A stretch of 15,852 nt of DNA, taken from contig DATFXK010000021.1 of the NCBI GenBank assembly GCA_035316005.1, forward strand, positions 1 through 15,852. Direction: 5' to 3'. A program made the position numbers and the translations under genes. The stretch's first letter is position 1; each line of letters starts with the position of its first letter. Positions 6,820 through 12,907 of this stretch are shown one piece after another. The stretch comes from JALZAA01 sp035316005. GTDB taxonomy: Bacteria; Actinomycetota; Acidimicrobiia; IMCC26256; JACDBD01. The notes below the pieces were generated by a model. That model searched no databases. It was not told the origin of the DNA and saw nothing but the letters and a program-made list of their open reading frames with translations.

Positions 6820-8985
6820 ATGCCGATCGGGATCAGCGAGGAGCACGAGGCGCTGCGCCAAGCGGCGCGCGGTTGGGTGGAGCGCCATTGCCCACCGGAG
6901 GTGCCCCGGTCGTTCCTCGACGCCGGGACGGAATCACTCCCGGCGTTCTGGGGTGAGCTGGCGGCGCAGGGGTGGTGCGGCCTGCACGTCGACGAGGCGC
7001 TCGGCGGGGAGGGCTACGGCCTACCGGAGTTGGTCGTGGTGCTCGAGGAGCTGGGACGGGCGGGAGCGCCGGGCCCGTTCCTCCCCACCGTGCTCGCGGC
7101 CGCCGTGATCCAGGCGGCGGGGAAGGAGACCGCGGCCGACATCTTGCCCGAGCTGGCGTCGGGGGAGACCGTCGGCGCCGTCGCGCTCGAGGGGCGAATC
7201 GAAGCCGAGCCGGACGGCGACGGGCGACGCGTGCGCGGCACGCTCCGGGCGGTGCTCTCCGGTCATCTGGCCGGAGTGCTCGTCGCCCGGGCGGGCGACG
7301 ACTGGTACGCGCTCACCGGCGACGAGTTCACCGCGACCGAGCTGGCGAGTCTCGACCCCACCCGCCGCGTCGCCGAGGTGCGCGTCGACGGCGCCGTGCT
7401 GCCGAGCGTGCGCCGGCTCGACGGCGTGGACACGGCGCGAGTGCGGGACCTGGCGGCAGTGGTGTTCGCCGCCGAGGGTGTGGGCGTGGCGCAATGGTGC
7501 GTCGAGACCGCGTCGGAGTACGCGAAGGTCCGTGAGCAGTTCGGCCGGCCGATCGGCCAGTTCCAGGGCGTGAAGCACAAGTGCGCCGACATGCTCGCGG
7601 AGACCGAGCTCGCCCGCGCCGCGGTGTGGGACGCAGCCCGGGCCGCCGACGAGCCCGCTGTCGCGCCGCTCACCGCCGCCGCGGCCGCGGGACTGGCGGT
7701 GGACGCCGCGTACAGCGCGGCCAAGGACTGCATTCAGGTGCACGGCGGCATCGGGTTCACGTGGGAGCACGACGCCCACCTGTACCTCAAGCGCGCGACG
7801 ACCACGCGCCAGCTGCTCGGCCCGACGTCCACGTGGCGCGTGCGCGCCGCCGAGGCCGCGCGCGGCGGTGCTCGTCGCCGGCTGGCGGTCGATCTGCCGC
7901 CCGAAGCGGAGGCGTTGCGCGACGAGGTGCGCGCCTTCGCCACCGACGTCAAAGGTCTCGACGAGGTCGAGCAGCGGCGCCGGCTCGCCGACGCCGGGTA
8001 TCTCGCCCCGCAGTGGCCGAAGCCGTGGGGCCGCGACGCCAGCGCGCTGGAGCAGCTCGTCATCGACGACGAGTTCCGCAAGGCGAAGGTGCGCCGCCCG
8101 AACCTGAGCGTCGGCGCGTGGGCGTTGCCGCCGCTGATGGTCTACGGAACGGACGAGCAACAGCAGCGATGGATCCCGGCGACGCTCCGGGGCGAGATCT
8201 CGTGGTGCCAGCTCTTCAGTGAGCCGGGAGCGGGATCGGATCTGGCCGCGCTCATGACGCGCGCCACGCGCGACGACGGCGGATGGGTCGTCAACGGCCA
8301 GAAGGTCTGGACGTCGATGGCGCAGAACGCCGACTGGGGCATCCTGATCGCGCGGACCGACCCGGACGCGGCGAAGCACGACGGCATCAGCTACTTCATG
8401 CTCGACATGAAGACACCCGGCATCGACATCCGTCCGCTTCGCGAGCTCACCGGCGAGGCGTGGTTCAACGAGGTGTTCTTCAACGACGTGTTCGTGCCCG
8501 ACGACTGCCTCGTCGGCGCACCGAACGACGGGTGGCGCGCCGCCCGCACCACGCTCGCCAACGAACGCGTCTACATGGGCAGCGGGTCGTCGATCGGCTA
8601 CGGCGTGCAGGGCGTGCTGAAGCTGCTGGACACGGCCGGCCTCGCTTCCGACCCGATCGCACTCGACGAGGCCGGGAGCCTCGTCGCCGAAGAGCACGCG
8701 TTGAGCGTCCTCGGGTTCCGGCTCACGTTGCAGGCGCTGGGCGGCGCCGACCCCAGCGGGTCGGAGGCGGCGGTGCGGAAGCTGCTGGGCGTCGAGCACG
8801 ACCAACGGGTGCAGGAGGTCGGCCTCCAGCTCCTTGGGAGCGAAGGCACCGTGACCGACGGCGAGGCGGCGATGTGGGTGCGTGGGTTCCTCTTCAACCG
8901 CTGCCTGACGATCGCGGGCGGGACGAGCGAGGTCCAGCGCAACGTGATTGCCGAGCGCCTGCTCGGGCTCCCGCGCGACCCGTAG
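6820..8985 (+). CDS. Double-domain (fused) acyl-CoA dehydrogenase, FadE34-like
   Basis: One 721-residue chain carries two complete acyl-CoA dehydrogenase folds, roughly 1-348 and 362-721. The family introduces an alpha,beta double bond into acyl-CoA with FAD. Domain 1 has YAKVREQFGRPIGQFQGVKHK (from residue 234) and IQVHGGIGFTWEHDAHLYLK (about 304-323) but no acid in helix G, so it looks non-catalytic. Domain 2 has WCQLFSEPGAGSDLA (from 462), NGQKVWTSMAQNADWG, and Glu582 in TLANERVYMG, the helix-G position used as base by isovaleryl-CoA and long-chain enzymes; the alternative C-terminal site reads AGGTSEVQRN with Gly instead of Glu. This fused architecture matches mycobacterial FadE34 (ChsE3), which acts on a steroid side chain; alpha2beta2 enzymes of steroid degradation are the unfused equivalents. 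The substrate here is unknown. Start set by the promoter 6 nt upstream. Confidence 0.9.
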   Translation: MPIGISEEHEALRQAARGWVERHCPPEVPRSFLDAGTESLPAFWGELAAQGWCGLHVDEALGGEGYGLPELVVVLEELGRAGAPGPFLPTVLAAAVIQAAGKETAADILPELASGETVGAVALEGRIEAEPDGDGRRVRGTLRAVLSGHLAGVLVARAGDDWYALTGDEFTATELASLDPTRRVAEVRVDGAVLPSVRRLDGVDTARVRDLAAVVFAAEGVGVAQWCVETASEYAKVREQFGRPIGQFQGVKHKCADMLAETELARAAVWDAARAADEPAVAPLTAAAAAGLAVDAAYSAAKDCIQVHGGIGFTWEHDAHLYLKRATTTRQLLGPTSTWRVRAAEAARGGARRRLAVDLPPEAEALRDEVRAFATDVKGLDEVEQRRRLADAGYLAPQWPKPWGRDASALEQLVIDDEFRKAKVRRPNLSVGAWALPPLMVYGTDEQQQRWIPATLRGEISWCQLFSEPGAGSDLAALMTRATRDDGGWVVNGQKVWTSMAQNADWGILIARTDPDAAKHDGISYFMLDMKTPGIDIRPLRELTGEAWFNEVFFNDVFVPDDCLVGAPNDGWRAARTTLANERVYMGSGSSIGYGVQGVLKLLDTAGLASDPIALDEAGSLVAEEHALSVLGFRLTLQALGGADPSGSEAAVRKLLGVEHDQRVQEVGLQLLGSEGTVTDGEAAMWVRGFLFNRCLTIAGGTSEVQRNVIAERLLGLPRDP

Positions 8986-8988
8986 GCC

Positions 8989-9768
8989 TCAGAGCGGCGG
9001 CAGCTCGAGGACTTCGCCCGGGTACACGAGGCTGGGGTTCCCGGAGCGCAACCGGTCCCGATTGTCTTCGACGACGCGCCCCCAGTACGGCGCGACCTCG
9101 GCGGGGGAGAGGGTCTCGGCCGACCGGCCGGTGCGGGCGGCGACGGTGGCGGCCGCGATCGACCAGAGGTGCTCCCCTGCCGTCACCGTGTGCGTCGCCT
9201 CCGGGCGCGGCGCGGGCGCCGTCGGCGGAGGCGTGACCGGCACCACCGGCACGACGGGCACCACCGGCGGCACCGTGGCGCGCGGCAGCGGCTCGGTCGT
9301 CGGAGGCGGGAGGTCGGGGAGCGTGGCGCGGTCGCGGTGATCGACGTCGACGACGACGGGAGCGGGCGTCGTCGTGGCCGGCGGCGGGTCGGCGCCCGCG
9401 GGACGCGCGGCCCCCAGCGCGCTGGCGGCGACGATCGACACGGCCGCGGCCCGGTCGGCCCAGCGGCGCACCGCGGGGAGGGTGGCCCAACCGAGGGCGT
9501 GCGCGGCGCTGTGCAGGCGCGCGACCCGCGCCCCGATGTACAGGAGCGTGCTGCCGAGGAGCCACCACGCGGCGACGAGCGCGGCCAGGCGCAGACCCGC
9601 GAGCAGCACGTCCTCGCTCGGCGTCTGCCGGAGCCAGCGGCCGAGATCGTGGCGGGGGATCGCGAAGCCGTCGACGCCGCCGAGGCGATGCAGGGCGACG
9701 ACCGCCGCGACCTCGGCGACGACGAGCAGCACGAGCACCCGGCGCGCCCTGGGGACGTCCTCCAGCAC
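8989..9768 (-). CDS. Membrane-anchored LysM-domain protein
   Basis: 259 residues with three parts. The N-terminal half has three hydrophobic segments (about 9-30, 56-80 and 105-125) that should anchor it in the membrane. A Pro/Thr/Val-rich linker follows, including VPPVVPVVPVVPVTPP. The C-terminal 65 residues are a LysM domain: HTVTAGEHLWSIAAATVA, an insertion, then YWGRVVEDNRDRL and NPSLVYPGEVLELPPL. LysM domains bind N-acetylglucosamine of peptidoglycan, so the protein probably links membrane and cell wall; no enzymatic domain is visible. GTG 9768 is chosen because TTGACA-17-TACCGT ends 6 nt before it. Longer frames from GTG 9786 or from 9803 would begin inside or upstream of that promoter. 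The stop is 3 bp from the stop of the convergent dehydrogenase. Confidence 0.85.
   Translation of the reverse strand: MLEDVPRARRVLVLLVVAEVAAVVALHRLGGVDGFAIPRHDLGRWLRQTPSEDVLLAGLRLAALVAAWWLLGSTLLYIGARVARLHSAAHALGWATLPAVRRWADRAAAVSIVAASALGAARPAGADPPPATTTPAPVVVDVDHRDRATLPDLPPPTTEPLPRATVPPVVPVVPVVPVTPPPTAPAPRPEATHTVTAGEHLWSIAAATVAARTGRSAETLSPAEVAPYWGRVVEDNRDRLRSGNPSLVYPGEVLELPPL
9236..9274. repeat. 9-bp imperfect tandem repeat in the LysM linker
   Basis: About 4.3 copies of a 9-bp unit near ACCGGCACC on the plus strand, encoding Val-Val-Pro repeats on the minus strand. Such repeats can vary in copy number and so change linker length. Confidence 0.6.
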
Positions 9769-9774
9769 GCCGGC

Positions 9775-9803
9775 ACGGTACGGCACGCCCTACGGCGTGT
9801 CAA
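9775..9803 (-). promoter_or_regulatory. Promoter of the LysM gene (TTGACA-17-TACCGT)
   Basis: On the minus strand a perfect -35 TTGACA (9803-9798), a 17-nt spacer and -10 TACCGT (9780-9775), then 6 nt to GTG 9768. This is the best sigma-70-type promoter in the window. Two more TGACG boxes lie upstream at 9810-9806 and 9820-9816. Confidence 0.75.
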
Positions 9804-9840
9804 TGCGTCAGACGACGTCAGAGTGTCTCAGGCCGAAGGC

Positions 9841-10908
9841 TCAGAAGTCGGGGGAGGCGTAGTAGTTCTCGGGGCCGGCGGCCTTGATGTCGGCGAGCCA
9901 GTCGCCGTCGTAGAACTCGGTCGGCCCCTGGATGCCGGGCGACACCAGCTCCCACGCGTTGCGCTTGTAGGTCCAGTTCTCCGGCTGCAGGCGGTGGGCG
10001 GCACGGAAGTGGGCGCGGGCGTCCTCGGGATGCCCGGCGTGATGCAGGTACTGCCCGAGATCGAACTCGGCGGCCGCCTCGGCCACCGCACGCGAGCGCG
10101 GGGCCGAGCGGCGAACGACCTCGTCGGGCGTGAGCGCGTACTGGCTGCTCGATCCGTGCTCGACCCAGTCGCGCAGCGCCTCGACGTAGTGGTCGGCGTC
10201 GAAGCGCGGGATGCGCTTGACCTGCTCGAGCATGTCGCGAATGTGCGCGTCGAGATCCGCGGGCAGGCCCTCGGGCGCCTTGAGCTTGCTGAAGTCGTAG
10301 CGCTCGACGGCGGCCGTGTGCGGGGGCCGCACGATCACGCCGTTCTCGTCGACCCAGAGCGCGGTCGGGACGTTGACGATGCCGAGCAGCTCGTCCAGCT
10401 CGTGCGCGGTGTCGACGAGCTGCGGATGCTCGGCGCCGGAGCGCTCGATCCACGGACGGGCGGCGTCGACCTCGAGATCGAGAGCGATGGTGACGATCTC
10501 GAGACCTCGGGGGTGGAGCTCAGTCCGCAGTTGCCGCCACACGGGCAGCGCCATGCGGCATCCTCACCACGACGCCCACGCGGCGATGAGCACCTTCTCG
10601 CCGCGCAGCGAGGCGAGGTCGAACGGCCGTCCGTCGACGTCCTGGAGGACGATCGGCGGCAGCTCGGCCGAGGTGAGCACGTGGTCGCCGGAATCGGGAC
10701 CGAGGGCCCACACGCCGTATCGCTCGTCGTGGACGAGCGGCATCCCGAGGCGGTCGGCAACCACCGTCACGTCGAGTCGACCGTCGGTGCCGGCGTCCGT
10801 CGGAATCGGGACGCACCGCTCGTCCTTGCACAGGCCTTCGGGCTTGAGCTCCCAGCCGGTCCCGCGCTCCAGCTCCTCCGGTGTCACGTCGAGCTGCTTG
10901 AGGATCAC
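9841..10908 (-). CDS. ResA-like thioredoxin-fold selenoprotein, in-frame TGA at Sec115 (WAxxUGC motif)
   Basis: Read through one in-frame TGA (10566-10564), this frame gives 355 residues. The upstream part has CKDERC at 27-32 and a redoxin beginning ELPPIVLQDVDGRPFDLASLRGEKVLIAAWASW; the sequence right after the TGA, GCRMALPVWRQL, then LEIVTIALD and NVPTALWVDENG with the cis-Pro at 181, is the rest of the same thioredoxin fold. The TGA is therefore codon 115 in W-A-S-W-U-G-C, where a redox Cys or Sec is expected. It matches the protein family that NCBI names ResA-like WAxxUGC motif-containing protein. The C-terminus has a TPR-like helical pair (about 282-320). Function: probably a cytoplasmic thiol-disulphide or peroxide-linked reductase; no signal peptide is seen. 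GTG 10908 follows a TAGCGT -10 element by 6 nt. Alternative: a nonsense mutation or sequencing error of a Cys codon, or two separate genes. Confidence 0.82.
10532..10566 (-). promoter_or_regulatory. Candidate SECIS stem-loop after the Sec TGA
   Basis: Three nt after the TGA (10566-10564) a stem-loop can form: arms TGCCGC (10560-10555) and GCGGCA (10537-10532) pair perfectly over 6 bp around a 17-nt interval, inside which GGC and GCC can pair around GCU. Bacterial SECIS elements lie in the coding sequence directly downstream of the Sec codon, so the place is right. The loop (about 15-17 nt after the UGA) is nearer than in E. coli fdhF, and no GGUC-like loop is evident, so the exact structure is uncertain. 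Confidence 0.45.
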
Positions 10909-10913
10909 GCTTG

Positions 10914-10920
10914 TACGCTA
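10914..10920. promoter_or_regulatory. Symmetric -10 heptamer (TACGCTA) between selenoprotein and PuuD-like gene
   Basis: On minus it reads TAGCGT, followed by 6 nt and GTG 10908 (leaderless). On plus it reads TACGCT and could also start the PuuD-like transcript with a leader of about 40 nt. It has the same TAnnnTA layout as 4745-4751. Confidence 0.5.
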
Positions 10921-10931
10921 GCTCGCCGTGC

Positions 10932-10961
10932 TACGTTCCCCGGCGTCCGCGACGAGGGGGG
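10932..10961 (+). promoter_or_regulatory. Second -10 candidate and ribosome-binding site of the PuuD-like gene
   Basis: TACGTT at 10932-10937 is an alternative plus-strand -10. A purine run GAGGGGGG at 10954-10961 sits 6 nt before ATG 10968 and fixes that start over an upstream TTG at 10911. This is one of few clear Shine-Dalgarno sequences here. Confidence 0.6.
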
Positions 10962-10967
10962 TTCGGC

Positions 10968-11720
10968 ATGGTCCTGGGATCGGCGCTCGACATCTTCTCC
11001 CGCGACGGGTGGGCGTACCTGTTCCGGTGGTCGCACGTCTTCGTCGGCATCACCTGGATCGGTCTCCTGTACTTTTTCAACTTCGTCCAGGTGCCCGCAT
11101 ACGCCGAGATGGAGGGGGCGGCCCGCAACAACGCCATCGACAAGCTCACGTCGCGGGCGCTGTGGTGGTTCCGGTGGGCGGCTGCCGCCACCCTCGTCAG
11201 CGGCCTGGCGTTGCTGTTCGGAGACCCGAAGGAGATGTACAAGAGCGACTTCATCAAGTCAGCGCCGGGAGTGGCGATCTACGCCGGCATTCTGCTCGCG
11301 GTGACCATGTTCCTGAACGTGTGGCTCGTGATCTGGCCCAAGCAGAAGATCGTGATCGCCAACGCCCAAAACGTGCAGGCGGGCGGCGAGGCGGATCCGG
11401 CGGCCGCGCCGGCGGCACGCCAAGCGCTCTTGGCTTCGAGAATGAACATGATCTTCTCGCTCCCGATGCTGATCTTCATGGTCGGCACATCGCACTTTCC
11501 GTACGAGTTCTTCCTGACGACGGGCAGCTCTCGCGCTGTGTTCTGGATCATCTGGATCGTGATCTGGGGCGTGCTCGAGCTGAACGCGCTCGGCCTGCTC
11601 GGCGGAACCTCTCCCGGCGGCCCGCGCATCATCTACGACAGCCATCGCAACGCGATCGTCACGTCGTTCGTCTACTCGTTGGTGACCTTGATCCTCTTCG
11701 CGGTGATCCTGAAGCAGTAG
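10968..11720 (+). CDS. PuuD-like (urate hydroxylase N-terminal domain) membrane protein without cytochrome c
   Basis: A 250-residue integral membrane protein with about six hydrophobic segments (17-42, 66-85, 103-123, 158-175, 190-212, 228-248). The N-terminal FRWSHVFVGITWIGLLYFFNFVQVP and the later NVWLVIWPKQK are characteristic of the urate-oxidase N-terminal (PuuD) membrane family. Known PuuD proteins join this membrane part to a C-terminal cytochrome c domain and oxidise urate with electrons going to the respiratory chain. Here the protein ends right after the last helix, without a CxxCH haem motif, so urate oxidation is not assured. His23 in the first helix could bind haem. No purine genes are nearby. 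It is divergent from the selenoprotein; its stop is 9 bp from the convergent dehydrogenase stop. Confidence 0.8.
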   Translation: MVLGSALDIFSRDGWAYLFRWSHVFVGITWIGLLYFFNFVQVPAYAEMEGAARNNAIDKLTSRALWWFRWAAAATLVSGLALLFGDPKEMYKSDFIKSAPGVAIYAGILLAVTMFLNVWLVIWPKQKIVIANAQNVQAGGEADPAAAPAARQALLASRMNMIFSLPMLIFMVGTSHFPYEFFLTTGSSRAVFWIIWIVIWGVLELNALGLLGGTSPGGPRIIYDSHRNAIVTSFVYSLVTLILFAVILKQ

Positions 11721-11729
11721 TCGAGGCAG

Positions 11730-12866
11730 CTACAAGCCGATGAGGTCGGCGACGCGCGCCCGGTGCTGCCGGGCATCTCCGAAGAGGAGTGCATTCGACT
11801 TCACGCGCCGCACGTACAGGTGCATGTCGTGCTCCCACGTGTAGCCGATGCCTCCGTGGATCTGGATGCCCTCCTTGGCGAGCAACGCAGCGCAGTCGCC
11901 GGCCGCCGCCTTGGCGATCGACGCCGCCAGTGATCGCCGGTCGTCGTCCTCGGCGATCGTGAGCGCGGCGAAGTAGCTGGTCGCGCGGGCCCGTTCGAGC
12001 GCCACGAGCATGTCGGCGAACTTGTGCTTGATGGCCTGGAACGACCCGATCGGCACGCCGAACTGCTCGCGTTGCTTGGCGTACGCGACGCTGATGTCGA
12101 AGATCTCCTGGGCGGCGCCCACCGTCTCGACCGCCAGCGCCGTGGCCGCCACCTCGACGGCGCGGCCCACGGCCGCCGCCGTGGCCGGTCCCGGCTCACC
12201 GAGCACGCGGTCGGCTCCGACCCGGACGCCGTCGAGCTTGACTCGGGCCAGCGACCGGCTCGCGTCGAGCGCGTCGACGGGGTCGACGCGGACATCACCG
12301 CGAGGAACGACGAACGCGCCGACGACGCCGCGGCCGTCGTCGTCGGTGCCGCGGTGACGGGCGACGACCGCGATCTCGTCCGCCGTCGCCGCTTCGAGGA
12401 CCGCGGCCTTCGTGCCGTCGAGCACGAAGCCGTCTCCGTCCGGGGACGCGGTCGAGGAGATCCGGGTGGCGTCGATGCTGCCGTTCTCCTCGACGAGGGC
12501 CAGCGTGCCCGTGATCTCGCCGGCGGCGACCGCGCCGAGGAAGCGTGCCTGCTGCTCGGGCGAGCCGGCTTCGGCGACGACGGGTGCGAACTGGGTAACG
12601 GTGGGGACGAACGGTCCCGGCGCCAGCACGCGGCCGAGCTCCTCCACGACCACGGCGAGCTCCACCTCGCCCATCCCGAGGCCGCCGGCCTGCTCGGGGA
12701 CGGTGAGTGCCGGCCACCCCAGCTCGACCATCTGGGCCCAGAGGGCATCGGGCTGGGCGCCCTTCTCGACCACTTCGCGCACGAGGGCGATGGGACACTC
12801 GCGCGCCAGCATCGCCCGGACGCCGTCGCGCAGCTCGTCCTGCTCGGCTGTGAACTCCAGGTGCAC
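11730..12866 (-). CDS. Acyl-CoA dehydrogenase, beta-subunit-like (FadE29-type)
   Basis: 378 residues with the complete fold: helical N-terminus LEFTAEQDELRDGVRAMLARE, a middle beta domain, and the C-terminal YAKQREQFGVPIGSFQAIKHKFADM and IQIHGGIGYTWEHDMHLYVRR. No Glu is present in helix G (the region reads VGRAVEVAATALAVETVG), and the C-terminus stops before a catalytic YEGT-type site. It therefore resembles the non-catalytic subunit of the heterotetrameric enzymes known from mycobacterial steroid degradation, and also domain 1 of the 721-residue protein in this window. A catalytic partner gene is not adjacent. GTG 12866 lies 35 bp after the ligase stop, so it is second in the ligase operon, but a palindromic element in the gap suggests separate control as well. 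Confidence 0.85.
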   Translation of the reverse strand: MHLEFTAEQDELRDGVRAMLARECPIALVREVVEKGAQPDALWAQMVELGWPALTVPEQAGGLGMGEVELAVVVEELGRVLAPGPFVPTVTQFAPVVAEAGSPEQQARFLGAVAAGEITGTLALVEENGSIDATRISSTASPDGDGFVLDGTKAAVLEAATADEIAVVARHRGTDDDGRGVVGAFVVPRGDVRVDPVDALDASRSLARVKLDGVRVGADRVLGEPGPATAAAVGRAVEVAATALAVETVGAAQEIFDISVAYAKQREQFGVPIGSFQAIKHKFADMLVALERARATSYFAALTIAEDDDRRSLAASIAKAAAGDCAALLAKEGIQIHGGIGYTWEHDMHLYVRRVKSNALLFGDARQHRARVADLIGL

Positions 12867-12884
12867 GGCGACCGCGCTCTCTCA

Positions 12885-12907
12885 GAAACCTGACGGGCGT
12901 GTCACCG
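12885..12907. promoter_or_regulatory. Candidate operator, TGAC-N6-GTCA palindrome (copy 2)
   Basis: The element reads GAAACCTGACG, GG, CGTGTCACCG and matches the 6781-6803 copy at 21 of 23 positions. The core 12891-12904 overlaps the ligase stop codon. Its near edge is 24 bp from GTG 12866; copy 1 is 23 bp from GTG 6763 on the same strand, so orientation and distance to a minus-strand start are preserved. Confidence 0.55.

Noticed and set aside
7021..8805. Minus-strand open frame of 594 codons inside the double dehydrogenase
   Set aside because: Fully antisense to a gene with strong family motifs; no recognisable domain.
9769..9803. Longer starts for the LysM protein (GTG 9786, or 9803 in another frame)
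   Set aside because: 9786 lies between the -35 and -10 of a strong promoter; the 9803 frame does not encode the LysM domain.
9821..9845. Terminator after the selenoprotein gene
   Set aside because: Only a 3-bp stem around TTC and no U run.
9841..10554. Separate gene starting at ATG 10554
   Set aside because: It would begin in the middle of a thioredoxin fold, 4 codons after the TGA and in the same frame; a single gene with Sec is simpler.
9841..10908. Pseudogene by nonsense mutation
   Set aside because: Possible but less likely: the stop is a TGA exactly at the WAxxUGC site and both sides look intact.
9169..11304. Long plus-strand open frame of 711 codons
   Set aside because: Antisense to the LysM and selenoprotein genes and out of frame with the PuuD-like gene; composition is typical of a shadow frame.
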